Shown here piece after piece: positions 29,183 through 37,560 of a stretch of 64,000 nt of DNA (position 1 is its first letter; each line of letters begins with the position of its first letter). The notes beneath the pieces were generated by a model. That model had not been told where the DNA came from. It did not search any database and saw only the letters and a program-made list of their open reading frames with translations. The stretch spans positions 312,156 through 376,155 of the forward strand of contig NZ_AXAI01000003.1 in the NCBI RefSeq assembly GCF_000472425.1. The letters run 5' to 3'. The stretch is from Bradyrhizobium sp. Tv2a-2 (lineage in GTDB: Bacteria; Pseudomonadota; Alphaproteobacteria; Rhizobiales; Xanthobacteraceae). Made by a program: the position numbers and the translations under genes.

Positions 29183-29340
29183 CCCTCTACCCGCCTTTGC
29201 GGGGAGAGGGTTGGGCTAACAGGCTGTATCGGCATATTCGGAGAGAGAGGAGTGCACGGAGAATTCCCTTCACCCGGTCTTTGATGCAATTCGACCTTTC
29301 CCAGCTCGCGGGGCGAGGTAAGGAGGAGCAAGCGGCGCGA
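29183..29340. repeat. family D interspersed repeat between tsaD and gpsA
   Basis: Begins with the hairpin CCCTCTACCCGC / GCGGGGAGAGGG (29183-29210) and continues through CTTCACCCGGTC... to GGGGCGAGGTAAGGAGG. I recall this composite element (CCCTCTCCCC...GGGGAGAGGG) as common in Bradyrhizobium intergenic DNA. It may also terminate tsaD transcription. Confidence 0.5.
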
Positions 29341-29351
29341 GCCGTTCATTC

Positions 29352-30425
29352 TCAAAATCCCGCGCGCGTATTCGCAAAACCCGCGGGCGCTTTCGCGTTG
29401 GCGTCGAGCAGCCAGCGGGCGCGGGGCGGGGCGTCCATGGTGTCGGTCATGCCGAGCGCGAGCCGCTCGGCGCCGGCCCAGGCGATCATGGCGCCATTGT
29501 CGGTGCAAAGCGCTGGCGGCGGGATGATCAGCGTGGTCTCGGCCTTCGCTGCGACCTCCTGCAGCGCGCCGCGGATGGCCTGGTTGGCGGCAACACCGCC
29601 GGCCGCGACCAGCGCGCGCGCCGGACCGAATTGTTCGGCGAACAATTTCAGTCCCATGCTCAGCCGGTCCGCGGTCGATTCCAGCACTGCCGCTTGGAAG
29701 CCCGCGCAGAGATCGCTGATATCCTGCTGCTTGAGTTCGCCAAGCCGGCTCGCTTCGTTGCGCACGGCGGTCTTCAGCCCCGACAGCGAGAAATTCGCGT
29801 TCGGGCGTCCCAGCATCGGCCGCGGAAAGGCAAATCGGGCGGGATCGCCCCTGCGTGCAGCGCGCTCCACCTCGGGCCCACCCGGATAAGGCAGGCCTAG
29901 CATCTTCGCGACCTTGTCGAAGGCCTCACCGATGGCGTCGTCGACGGTAGTGCCGAGCCGGACATAATCGCCGACCCCGGTCACGGCGACGATCTGGGTG
30001 TGGCCGCCGGAGGCGAGGAACAGGCAATAGGGAAAGGCGAGCGCGCAGGTGAGGCGGGGGGTCAGCGCATGGGCCTCCAGGTGGTTCACCGCGACCAGCG
30101 GCGTGTTGTGCACCATGGCGATCGCTTTTGCGGTGGTGAGACCGACGATCACCCCGCCGATCAGACCGGGTCCGGCCGCGGCGGCGACGCCCGACAATTG
30201 GTTGAAATGTGCACCGGCCTCCGCCATGGCGCGGGCGACCAGGCCATCGAGCACGTCGACATGGGCGCGCGCCGCGATCTCCGGCACCACGCCGCCGAAC
30301 CGCGCATGCTCCTCGGTCTGCGAGCGCACGATGTTGGACAGGATCTTGCCGGAACCGTCAGGGGCGCGTTCCACCACGGCTGCGGCGGTCTCGTCGCAGG
30401 TGGTCTCAATGCCCAGAACCAGCAT
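29352..30425 (-). CDS. tsaD: tRNA N6-threonylcarbamoyladenosine transferase TsaD
   Basis: Catalytic subunit of the t6A37 tRNA modification complex (with TsaB/TsaE); cytosolic, essential in most bacteria. 357 aa. ASKHA-fold protein with metal-binding HLEAH, the ASGGHTQIV nucleotide loop, [29 protein letters not shown] and [13 protein letters not shown]. Start at ATG 30425 ([13 protein letters not shown]), the invariant family N-terminus; 28 extra upstream codons are noncoding. Divergent from hemD. Confidence 0.96.
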   Translation of the reverse strand: MLVLGIETTCDETAAAVVERAPDGSGKILSNIVRSQTEEHARFGGVVPEIAARAHVDVLDGLVARAMAEAGAHFNQLSGVAAAAGPGLIGGVIVGLTTAKAIAMVHNTPLVAVNHLEAHALTPRLTCALAFPYCLFLASGGHTQIVAVTGVGDYVRLGTTVDDAIGEAFDKVAKMLGLPYPGGPEVERAARRGDPARFAFPRPMLGRPNANFSLSGLKTAVRNEASRLGELKQQDISDLCAGFQAAVLESTADRLSMGLKLFAEQFGPARALVAAGGVAANQAIRGALQEVAAKAETTLIIPPPALCTDNGAMIAWAGAERLALGMTDTMDAPPRARWLLDANAKAPAGFANTRAGF

Positions 30426-30586
30426 CGGTCGGTTGCGATCCAATCCCAAAACCCTCAACAAAAATCGTCGCCAAAATTCTTGCTTGCGACGCAGGACTTT
30501 TCGTAACAACCGCGTAGCATTCCGCGGTCATAAGGTGCAATCGTCGTTTGCGGCTTGTATCATCGGAGTCTCCCTCTATCACCGTT

Positions 30587-30692
30587 ACCTGAGGAGGCCG
30601 CGCGGCGGCCGTCTCGAAGGGTGACGGCCGGATGGTCGCAGCGAGGCTGTTCATCCTTCGAGGCTCGCCGTCGCGACTATCTCAGGATGACG
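30587..30692. repeat. family C interspersed palindromic repeat between tsaD and hemD
   Basis: CCTGAGGAGGCCGCGCGGCGGCCGTCTCGAAGG ... TCATCCTTCGAGGCTCGCCG ... CTATCTCAGGATGACGG. The ends (CCTGAG / CTCAGG) and inner CGAAGG/CCTTCG are inverted. A typical Bradyrhizobium short repeat, occupying the spacer just upstream of hemD. Confidence 0.6.
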
Positions 30693-30719
30693 GTGCGCGG
30701 GTTCGCAAAGGTTTCAGGC

Positions 30720-31466
30720 ATGGCCGTTCTGCTCACGCGCCCTTCTCCCGACAATGAGACCAGTGGCGAAGCCTTGCGGGCACGCGGGTTCGAGGTGCTG
30801 CTGGCGCCGATGCTGCGGTTCGAGCCGGTGGAGTCTGCCGATGAGCCCGGCGTCGATTATCAGGCCGTGATCGTGTCCTCCGCCAATGCGCTGCGCGCAG
30901 TGGAGGCGACGCTTGCGCAAAGCCCGTTGCGCAAGCTGCCGCTGTTTGCGGTTGGCGAACACACGGCCTCCGTCGCGCGCGACCTCGGTTTTGCCAAGGT
31001 GATCGTCGCCAAGGGCGATGCGGGTACCTTGCGTGACCGCGTGCTGGAGAGCTTGCGCGCCAAAGAGCTGAAGAAGAAACGACCGCTGCTCTATCTCGCC
31101 GGCGCCGACTTGTCGCGCGATCTCGCCGGCGATCTCGGCCAGCATGGCCTCGAGGTCGTGACCCAGACCACCTATCGCATGGTTGCGCTCGCCGCGCTGC
31201 CGCGCGCGGCCTGCGATGCTTTCGCAAGAGACGAGGTGGAGGCCGTGCTGCACTATTCGCGGCGAAGTGCCGCAGCATTTCTTGAGGCCGTGCGGAACGC
31301 CGGAATCGAGATCTCGGCCCTGGCGGTGCCGCAATGCTGCATGTCCGCCAATGTCGCCACGGTTCTGCACGAGGCCGGCGCCGCCCAGGTCAAGGTGGCC
31401 GCGTCAACCGATGAAAATGCCTTGTTCGAGGCGCTAGAGCGTGCTTTGCCATCCCGATTGGCGTAA
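30720..31466 (+). CDS. hemD: uroporphyrinogen-III synthase
   Basis: Cyclises hydroxymethylbilane to uroporphyrinogen III in the cytosol, a branch point to haem, cobalamin and bacteriochlorophyll. 248 aa, normal length. HEM4 fold: AVLLTRPSPDNETSGEALRARGFEVLLAPML at the N-terminus, VIVSSANALRA, PLFAVGEHTASVARDLGF, LLYLAGADLSRDLAGDL and the second-domain VLHYSRRSAAAFLEA. Start at ATG 30720, directly before the conserved N-terminus. Usually preceded by hemC; here hemC is not beside it. Followed by the Mic60-like and HemY-like genes. Confidence 0.88.
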   Translation: MAVLLTRPSPDNETSGEALRARGFEVLLAPMLRFEPVESADEPGVDYQAVIVSSANALRAVEATLAQSPLRKLPLFAVGEHTASVARDLGFAKVIVAKGDAGTLRDRVLESLRAKELKKKRPLLYLAGADLSRDLAGDLGQHGLEVVTQTTYRMVALAALPRAACDAFARDEVEAVLHYSRRSAAAFLEAVRNAGIEISALAVPQCCMSANVATVLHEAGAAQVKVAASTDENALFEALERALPSRLA

Positions 31467-31502
31467 GAGAGCGTTCGAATCTTGATAAATCCGCTCCGCG
31501 CC

Positions 31503-31550
31503 ATGGGTTGAGCATGATTTTTTAGGAAACATGCTCCAGATCGGGATGCA
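31503..31550. repeat. possible family E repeat fragment upstream of the Mic60-like gene
   Basis: GAGCATGATTTTTTAGGAAACATGCTC contains inverted GAGCATG/CATGCTC arms and resembles the family E 'GCATGATC' short repeat. It spans the alternative upstream ATG (31531) of the next gene. Confidence 0.35.
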
Positions 31551-31554
31551 CACG

Positions 31555-32784
31555 ATGGCCGATGACAGTCAACAAGACGCATCACCGCCGGCCGATGCCG
31601 GCCGTACCAGGCGCGCCCCGCCCACCATCGATCTTGAAGCGACCGACGTGACCACTGCGCCAAAAGTCGAAGCCACCGAGACCGCAGCGGAACCCGGCGA
31701 TGCCAAGCCGCAAGCAGAGGCCGCGCCGGAGCAGCCTGCGCCGGAGCGGTCCGCGGCAGGTGCAGCCGGTCCGAGCACACCGCCGAGCCGATCGGGAATT
31801 TCGCCCTGGGTGGTCGCGCCGTTTTCAGGCGCGGTCGCGGCAGCGCTGGTGATTGGGATCGGCTGGATGCTCGGCTGGCCCGCGGTGCAGGCACCGCCGG
31901 CGGCACCTCAGGTGAGTGCGTCCACGGTCGACGATCTCGGCGCGCGCGTGACGAGTCTTGAGGCCAGGGCCGGCAAACCTGTGGTCGATCCGGCGCTTGC
32001 CGGGCGCGCGGACGCGCTGGAGAAATCGGTCACCACGTTACGCGGCGATGTCGGCAATTTGCGCGCGCAGGTCGACAAGCTCGGTGCGGCGATCGACGCG
32101 CTCAAATCGGCCCCGCGCGATGCCGCGGGCAATGTCGATCTCACCGGCATTAACGACCGTATCGCCAAGCTCGAGCAGGCGATCACCGTGCAAAGCACGG
32201 CAATCGCAAAAGCCGATGCGGCCGCCGCGGATGCCAAAGCTGCCGATGCCAAGGCTGCCGACGATCTGCCGCTGCGGCGGCTGGTGGCGGCATCCTTGCT
32301 CGATGTCGCGGCTCGCCATGGCGACCCCTTCAAATCGACGCTCGCGACCGCAAAGACGCTGGCGCCCGATCCCGCTGCGCTCAAGCCGCTGGACCAGTTT
32401 GCGTCAACCGGCGTGCCGAGCCCGCAAATGCTCGGCCGGGAGTTGTTGAACCTGGTGCCGAAATTCTCGCCGAGCTCGGCGGGAGCAACGGCATCCGGCG
32501 GCAGCATCCTTGATCGGCTGGAGCACGGCGCCGAAAAGCTGGTGCAGATCGAGCGCACCGACGCGGTCGGCAACGACCGTGGCGCAGTGATCGCGCGTGC
32601 CACCGGGGCTGCACTGCGCAACGACATCGTCGAGGCGCGGCGCGAGCTGAGTACACTATCGCCGGAAGACCGCGCTCCGGCACAGGCCTGGCTCGACAAG
32701 GTCGCTGCACGCGATGCGGCGCTTTCCGCTTCCCGTCAATTCGCCGATTCTGCGATGGCGGCGCTCGGTAATCCCGGACAATAG
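31555..32784 (+). CDS. mitofilin/Mic60-like inner-membrane protein (COG4223)
   Basis: 409 aa. The cytoplasmic N-terminus (residues 1-75) is Pro/Ala/Glu-rich and disordered, followed by one membrane helix (about 85-105, VVAPFSGAVAAALVIGIGWML). A long periplasmic coiled coil (DDLGARVTSLEARAG to about 225) and a helical C-terminal mitofilin-like domain (LPLRRLVAASLLDVAARHG...) complete it. Alphaproteobacterial homologues encoded beside hemY shape intracytoplasmic membranes like mitochondrial Mic60; this role is by family. Start ambiguous: ATG 31555 (MADDSQQ) or 31531, which has AGGA upstream. 7 bp before the HemY-like gene. Confidence 0.85.
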   Translation: MADDSQQDASPPADAGRTRRAPPTIDLEATDVTTAPKVEATETAAEPGDAKPQAEAAPEQPAPERSAAGAAGPSTPPSRSGISPWVVAPFSGAVAAALVIGIGWMLGWPAVQAPPAAPQVSASTVDDLGARVTSLEARAGKPVVDPALAGRADALEKSVTTLRGDVGNLRAQVDKLGAAIDALKSAPRDAAGNVDLTGINDRIAKLEQAITVQSTAIAKADAAAADAKAADAKAADDLPLRRLVAASLLDVAARHGDPFKSTLATAKTLAPDPAALKPLDQFASTGVPSPQMLGRELLNLVPKFSPSSAGATASGGSILDRLEHGAEKLVQIERTDAVGNDRGAVIARATGAALRNDIVEARRELSTLSPEDRAPAQAWLDKVAARDAALSASRQFADSAMAALGNPGQ

Positions 32785-32791
32785 GGCGTTC

Positions 32792-34552
32792 ATGATCCGC
32801 ATCGTTCTGTTCCTGTTGTTGATCGCGCTCGCTGCGGCCGGCGAGGTCTGGATCGCCGACCAGCCCGGCTCGATCGTGCTGTCCTGGGGCGGCTACAAGC
32901 TCACGGCCACGCTGCCGGTATTTGCGCTCGGCCTGGGCATCCTGGCGGTGGCTACGATTATCGTCTGGAGCATCTTCACCATACTGTGGCGGACGCCGGG
33001 GCGGGTCCGCCGGCATCGCCATGAGCGCCGCCATGCCCGCGGCCGCCATGCCATCACCCAAGGCCTGCTTGCGATCGGCCATGGCGATCCGGCCGCCGCG
33101 CGTCAGCATGCTGCCGTGGCGCGCAGGCTTGTGGGGCATGATCCGCTGACGCTTCTGTTGCACGCGCAGTCGGCGCAGCTTGAGGGCGATCGCGAGGGTG
33201 CGAAGGCGGCGTTCCACGCCATGGCCGAGCGCGACGATACGCGGCTGCTCGGGCTTCGCGGCCTCTTCATCGAGGCCCAGCGCGCCGACGATGCGGTTGC
33301 TGCCGTGATGATCGCGGACGAAGCCTTGAAGCTCGCGCCGTCCTCGACCTGGGCGTCCCATGCGGTGCTCGGCTTCCGCTGCGCCAGGGGCGACTGGAAC
33401 GGTGCGCTGAAAATTCTCGACAACAATCTCGCCTCCGGCCTGATCGACAAGCCAACGTTCAAGCGCCAGCGTGGCGTGCTGCTCGCCGCCCGCGCGCTCG
33501 AATTGGAGACGGTCGACCGCGACCTGTCGCGCGAGAGTGCGATGGAGGCGGTGAAGCTCGCGCCGACGCTGGTGCCGGCCGCGGTGCTCGCGGCAAAATT
33601 CGAGAGCGAGGCGCATCAGGTGCGCCGCGCGATGCGGATCGTTGAAACGGCATGGCTCGCACAGCCGCATCCTGATCTTGCGGATGCTTATGCGCATGTG
33701 CGGCTGGGCGACGCCGCGCGGCAGCGGCTGGTGCGGGTGGAGACGCTCGCGGCCAAGACACCCGGCCATATCGAGGGCGCACTGGCCGTGGCGCGTGCGG
33801 CGATCGACGCCTCCGAATTTGCCAAGGCGCGCGAGGCGCTGAAACCCTTTGTCGCCGATCCGACTCAGCGGGTCGCGGTGTTGATGGCCGAGCTCGAGCG
33901 CACCGAGCATGGCGACAGCGGCAAGGCGCGCGCATGGACCCTGCGCGCGGTGCGCGCGCGTCACGATCCGGCCTGGACCGCCGATGGCTATGTCAGCGAC
34001 CGCTGGCGCCCGGTGTCGCCGGTGACCGGACGGCTCGACGCCTTCCAATGGCAGACCCCTGTCGCCAGCCTGCCCTCGGACAGGGGTAAGACCATCGAAT
34101 CGTCCGCCTTCGAGGAGGCCATGCTCGCCGCGCCGTCGCCGCAGCCCATTATCGAGCCCAACGAGGGTCTTGCCGAGCCATTGCGGGAACCGCCGGCCGC
34201 GCCAGCTGCCGCCGACGCCATCCAGGACAATGCGCCGCCGCCGCCCAAGGTCGGGGAGAAGGTGGTCGAGGTAGCGCCTGAGCCGGCCAACCCGCCCAAG
34301 CCGGCCGCAGCGCCGCCGGCCGAATCGGTCGCTCCGGCGCCGGCCCCCGCTGCGCAGCCGCTCTTCCGCGCCCGTCCTGAGTTCGCCAAGCCGGCCACGG
34401 CGCCCGTTCCGCCCGTGATTCCCATCGTGCGCGCGCCCGACGATCCCGGGGTGGACGAGGAGGCCCCTCCGGACGAATTTTCGGAACAAATTGGTTCGCC
34501 CAAGGCGCAGGCCGGCGGCTGGCGTGGATTTTGGAACCGTCTGGGGGGGTAG
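32792..34552 (+). CDS. HemY-like TPR membrane protein
   Basis: 586 aa, not the HemY protoporphyrinogen oxidase but the HemY_N/TPR protein co-located with hemCD. Two N-terminal membrane helices (residues 2-20 and about 42-66, GLGILAVATIIVWSIFTILW) precede a basic stretch (RRHRHERRHARGRH). Several TPR-like helical pairs follow (GDPAAARQHAAVARRL, GLRGLFIEAQRADDAVAAV, GDWNGALKILDNNLASGL), then a 150-residue Pro/Ala-rich C-terminal tail. Start ATG 32792 overlaps a longer frame from 32714 that is not needed. Function in tetrapyrrole synthesis is unproven. Operon hemD-Mic60-HemY. Confidence 0.88.
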   Translation: MIRIVLFLLLIALAAAGEVWIADQPGSIVLSWGGYKLTATLPVFALGLGILAVATIIVWSIFTILWRTPGRVRRHRHERRHARGRHAITQGLLAIGHGDPAAARQHAAVARRLVGHDPLTLLLHAQSAQLEGDREGAKAAFHAMAERDDTRLLGLRGLFIEAQRADDAVAAVMIADEALKLAPSSTWASHAVLGFRCARGDWNGALKILDNNLASGLIDKPTFKRQRGVLLAARALELETVDRDLSRESAMEAVKLAPTLVPAAVLAAKFESEAHQVRRAMRIVETAWLAQPHPDLADAYAHVRLGDAARQRLVRVETLAAKTPGHIEGALAVARAAIDASEFAKAREALKPFVADPTQRVAVLMAELERTEHGDSGKARAWTLRAVRARHDPAWTADGYVSDRWRPVSPVTGRLDAFQWQTPVASLPSDRGKTIESSAFEEAMLAAPSPQPIIEPNEGLAEPLREPPAAPAAADAIQDNAPPPPKVGEKVVEVAPEPANPPKPAAAPPAESVAPAPAPAAQPLFRARPEFAKPATAPVPPVIPIVRAPDDPGVDEEAPPDEFSEQIGSPKAQAGGWRGFWNRLGG

Positions 34553-34678
34553 CGGCGCCGTGCCGATCCGGATCGGATCGTGCGCCGGATTGCCGGGTTG
34601 TCCTTGCCAATTCGCCCGTCCGCCGATATCAGAAGCGCGCGTTGCCCGGGATCAGGTTCCGGCGCGGCTTCTCGGTTT

Positions 34679-34754
34679 GCCGCAATAGCTCAGTTGGTAG
34701 AGCACGTCATTCGTAATGACGGGGTCGGGGGTTCGAGTCCCTCTTGCGGCACCA
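34679..34754 (+). tRNA. tRNA-Thr (anticodon CGT)
   Basis: 76-nt cloverleaf: acceptor GCCGCAA/TTGCGGC, D stem GCTC/GAGC, anticodon stem CGTCA/TGACG with loop TTCGTAA (anticodon CGU, reads ACG), T stem GGGGG/CCCTC with TTCGAGT loop, encoded CCA. All stems pair. Confidence 0.97.
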
Positions 34755-34892
34755 CGTTTCCGGACATTGGCGCCCGCGGTCGCCGAACGCGAGACGGTAC
34801 GCCTTTCGTGATTCGTCTCACACAACCGTGCGCCGCTCTCCTCTAATCTCCCCTGATCCAAGCCGTTCAATCAGATCCAGGGGAGACTTCAC

Positions 34893-35204
34893 ATGCGCAA
34901 ATTCGTTTTGATTGCCGCGATGGTTCTGGCCTCCGCTTCCGCCCAGGCTGGTGGCTCACACAGCCTGACGCTCGCCTCCAATGACGATCCGGCGGCGACC
35001 ACGCAGAGCGCGCCCGCGCCTGAGGCCACGCCCGCCGATGCACCGAAATATGTCGAGCGGCCGTCCGCGGTCGACACCAAGGCGACGACGGATCAGCCGA
35101 AGGCTGATGCCAAGCCGGTCGTCAAGGCGGACCGGAAGAAGCACCGCGCATCCGTGGAAGCCCGCGTGATCTACGAGCTGCATCGCCACGGGATTTATTG
35201 GTAA
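34893..35204 (+). CDS. small secreted protein, unknown function
   Basis: 103 aa with a clear signal peptide (residues 1-19, MRKFVLIAAMVLASASAQA). The mature part is low-complexity Pro/Ala/Asp/Lys (about residues 30-85) and ends in a basic helical tail VIYELHRHGIYW. SD AGGGGAGA is about 7 bp upstream. Comparable short secreted proteins are common in Bradyrhizobium; I do not know a function. Stands alone between tRNA-Thr and a family B repeat that starts 7 bp after its stop. Confidence 0.7.
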   Translation: MRKFVLIAAMVLASASAQAGGSHSLTLASNDDPAATTQSAPAPEATPADAPKYVERPSAVDTKATTDQPKADAKPVVKADRKKHRASVEARVIYELHRHGIYW

Positions 35205-35211
35205 GCGACGC

Positions 35212-35331
35212 TGCGGGCTTGTCCCGCCCATCCACGTGCTCCCGCACGTGTCTCAAAACGTCGATGCCCGGGGCTGCGCCTCGGCGGAGGGGCTTCGGCC
35301 CCGCCAGCTGGACAAGCCCGGGCATGATGAC
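35212..35331. repeat. family B palindromic repeat, copy 1
   Basis: Outer arms CGGGCTTGTCCCGCCCATC and GGACAAGCCCGGGCATGATG; inside is the very stable hairpin GGGGC-TTCG-GCCCC (35289-35302) and GCACGT motifs. Lies between the convergent ends of the secreted-protein gene and the deacetylase gene, so it may act as a bidirectional terminator. Confidence 0.7.
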
Positions 35332-35369
35332 TGCGTCTGTGGACGCAGCGGAATTCTTGTGTTGCCGCC

Positions 35370-36425
35370 TTACTTCGACATCACCGTCTGCACCACGCTG
35401 GAGATCGGTCGCGAGCTGGCGGTGGGCAGCTTCATCTCCTTGGCAAAGGCCTCGTCATAGTCCGGCAGCGTCTGGAAGGTGCTCTTGGCCTTGATCTGCA
35501 CGACCTTGTAGCCGCCGGCCTTGAGCTGCTTGAGCAGCGTCGGCAATGCTTCTGCCGTGCGCTTCTGGAAATCGTGCATCAGGATGATGCCCTTGCCCTG
35601 CTTGGCGAGCTCGGTCATCACGGTGCTCACGACCTTCTCGGGCGTGGAATCGTGCTTGTAGTCGTGGGAGTCGATGTCGCAGGAGAACATCGCGACATTG
35701 CGGGTCCCGAGATAGGTCACCATCGCAGGGTTATGCTGCAACTCGGGGAAGCGGAAGAACGGCGCCGGCTCGGTTCCCAGCGCCCATTTCACGGCGCTGA
35801 AACCCTTCTCGATCTCGTCCGTGTCCATCTGCTCGGTCATCTTCTTGCCGTTCAGATTGACATGCGACCAGGTGTGCGCACCCACGGTGTGGCCTGCGGC
35901 AAGAACCTGCTTCAGGATCTCGGGGTGATAGGTCGCGTGCTTGCCGATCGAGAAGAACAGGCCCTTGGTACACTGGTCGTCGAGCGCCTTAAGCACGGCC
36001 GGCGTGCTGCCGGGCCAGGGACCGTCGTCGAAGGTCAGCACCACTTCCTTGTCGGTCAGGAAATCGAATTGCTTGAAATGCTGGAAGCCGAAGCCGGGAC
36101 CGCCCGTGGTGTCGATCTCGACCACGCGGGAGACGCCGAGTGCATCCGGATTGGCGCAGGCCTTTTCCACGACGGGGGCAGGCGCCGGCACCGGTGCGGG
36201 CGCGGCGGGCTTGGGCCCGATCGCGCCGGTGACCTCGACATCATCCTTCGCGCCTTCCTTGGCGGCGAGCTTTGCCGGCGGATTGGCCGATGGCGGAGCC
36301 TGGTGGGCCGCGGCGAACTGAGGAACGGCGCCATCGCCGCGCAGCGCTCCCACGAGGTACCAGCCTGCGGCGATCGCACCCGCCATGACGACGACGCCCA
36401 GCATCAGGGCTAACGCACTACGCAT
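35370..36425 (-). CDS. polysaccharide deacetylase (NodB homology domain), membrane-anchored or secreted
   Basis: 351 aa. An N-terminal hydrophobic segment (residues 1-24) works as signal or anchor; a Pro/Ala-rich linker runs to about residue 110. NodB domain motifs: VVLTFDDGPWPG (catalytic Asp and metal Asp), HTVGAHTWSH (HxxxH metal ligands), FFRFPELQHNP (Arg/Pro motif) and IILMHDF (catalytic His). Likely removes N- or O-acetyl groups from a cell-wall or exported polysaccharide. Start ATG 36425; the same frame continues upstream through a tandem-repeat array that I judge noncoding. Confidence 0.9.
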   Translation of the reverse strand: MRSALALMLGVVVMAGAIAAGWYLVGALRGDGAVPQFAAAHQAPPSANPPAKLAAKEGAKDDVEVTGAIGPKPAAPAPVPAPAPVVEKACANPDALGVSRVVEIDTTGGPGFGFQHFKQFDFLTDKEVVLTFDDGPWPGSTPAVLKALDDQCTKGLFFSIGKHATYHPEILKQVLAAGHTVGAHTWSHVNLNGKKMTEQMDTDEIEKGFSAVKWALGTEPAPFFRFPELQHNPAMVTYLGTRNVAMFSCDIDSHDYKHDSTPEKVVSTVMTELAKQGKGIILMHDFQKRTAEALPTLLKQLKAGGYKVVQIKAKSTFQTLPDYDEAFAKEMKLPTASSRPISSVVQTVMSK

Positions 36426-36779
36426 GTGTCTCTTCCAGTAGCCAACAACGAGGACTTGGTAATGCAGACCTGGCAATGCAGATTTGGCAACGCAGACCTG
36501 GCAACGAAACCTTGGCCGCGAAACCCTGGCATTAACCAGGACTTGGCTTCGCGAAGCTTGGCATTCACTTCGTCTCATTAATGCGAAGGAAGTCTTAACG
36601 TGACGCCAACACGACACGTTTTGCGGAAGGAATTCACGCCGATATCCCGTTCGTGACCGACGTCACGGTCGCGCTCGCTGACGTGACAGGCCTCACAGTG
36701 AAGGCAACGGCCCGGGCGCAAGATCGTGCCATCGCAACAACGGGCCCGAAGTTTTGCGGGCCGCCAATGGGAGCCGACA
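36426..36779. other. spacer upstream of the deacetylase gene, with tandem array
   Basis: 354 bp between divergent genes. It holds a 14-bp imperfect tandem repeat (listed separately) and the A+T-richer stretch 36570-36620. No gene is supported; a frame open through it in phase with the deacetylase has no ribosome site. Confidence 0.6.
36457..36562. repeat. imperfect 14-bp tandem repeat
   Basis: The core TGGC recurs at 36471, 36485, 36499, 36513 and 36527, preceded by the variant TGGT at 36457: six units spaced exactly 14 bp. Looser copies follow at 36544 and 36559 (17 and 15 bp). Consensus unit about TGGCAAcGCAGACC, with later copies more diverged. Confidence 0.8.
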
Positions 36780-37061
36780 ATGACCGCATCCTTCTTGCGC
36801 ACGATTCGCCGGGCCGGTTTGGTGCTGGCCTTCGCGCTCTCGCTCTCGACGCTGTCGGCCACGGGAAGCTTCGCCTACACCGCGGAAGCAGAGCAGATGT
36901 GCACAAGCGACGCCTTCCGCCTCTGCAGTTCGGAAATCCCCAACATCCCGAAGATCACCGCCTGCATGGTCAAGCATCGCAGCGACCTCTCGCCCGGCTG
37001 CCGCGCGGTGATGGACAAGGATCTCGCCAAGGGCGGCGGCAAGGTCGCGACGACGGACTGA
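36780..37061 (+). CDS. secreted Cys-rich (GLG1/FGFR1-type repeat) protein, copy 1
   Basis: 93 aa with signal peptide (residues 1-33, ending GSFAYT). The mature part has four Cys spaced CTSDAFRLC...ACMVKHRSDLSPGC, the pattern of the Cys-rich GLG1/FGFR1 repeat, which would form two disulfides in the periplasm. C-terminal tail Lys/Gly-rich. Followed 174 bp later by a paralogue with the same cysteine spacing. ATG 36780 chosen because it starts the signal peptide. Function unknown. Confidence 0.75.
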   Translation: MTASFLRTIRRAGLVLAFALSLSTLSATGSFAYTAEAEQMCTSDAFRLCSSEIPNIPKITACMVKHRSDLSPGCRAVMDKDLAKGGGKVATTD

Positions 37062-37235
37062 GCCGGCATAGCGAGCGTGCAACGCTTTGACGGCGGTGCG
37101 GCAAAACGCTGCGCTGCCATCAGCGTTTCGGCCGATGCGAAATGCATTGCGGCTGGATGGTTTTTCGCCTTAGAAAGCCTCAAGGAAACAAAGACAACAA
37201 AACCAAGGTTGTGGCTTGCTATTGAGGCGGTCCTG

Positions 37236-37451
37236 ATGAGCAGATTTCTTTATTGCATTCCCCTTGTCCTGATCGCTTCCAGCTCGCTTGCACAGTCGGC
37301 GCACGAGCATGATGCCTGCGCGCGCGATGTGACGCGCTTCTGCCGCGCCCATATGAGCGAGGGCGACCAGATGGTCCTGTCCTGCCTGCAACAGAACCGC
37401 CGACGCCTTAGCCGCGCCTGCGACAAGGTGCTGACCGAGCACGGGCAGTAA
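37236..37451 (+). CDS. secreted Cys-rich (GLG1/FGFR1-type repeat) protein, copy 2
   Basis: 71 aa; signal peptide residues 1-19 (MSRFLYCIPLVLIASSSLA). Mature part CARDVTRFC...SCLQQNRRRLSRAC, with the same four-Cys layout as the preceding gene (C-x7-C, then C-x10-C), hence a tandem paralogue of lower overall identity. His/Arg-rich. A family A palindrome begins 8 bp after the stop, separating it from the convergent MFS gene. Confidence 0.75.
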   Translation: MSRFLYCIPLVLIASSSLAQSAHEHDACARDVTRFCRAHMSEGDQMVLSCLQQNRRRLSRACDKVLTEHGQ

Positions 37452-37459
37452 TGTTCTCT

Positions 37460-37550
37460 GTCATTCCGGGGCGCGCGAAGCGCGAACCCGGAATCTCGCG
37501 CCGCAGTCTCCAGATTCCGGGTTCGGCTTCGAACCGCCCCGGAATGGCGG
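37460..37550. repeat. family A palindromic repeat, copy 4 (short form)
   Basis: Outer arms TCATTCCGGGGCG and CGCCCCGGAATG; inner arms CGAACCCGGAATCT (37483-37496) and AGATTCCGGGTTCG (37512-37525) are a perfect 14-bp inverted repeat. Confidence 0.85.
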
Positions 37551-37560
37551 TGCAAGAAAC

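Noticed and set aside
32381..34489. Minus-strand frame of 702 codons opposite the HemY-like gene.
   Set aside because: Arg/Gly/His-rich shadow; the plus strand carries recognised TM and TPR features.
36457..36562. Tandem array considered as a CRISPR.
   Set aside because: Period is only 14 bp with no repeat/spacer alternation and no cas genes.
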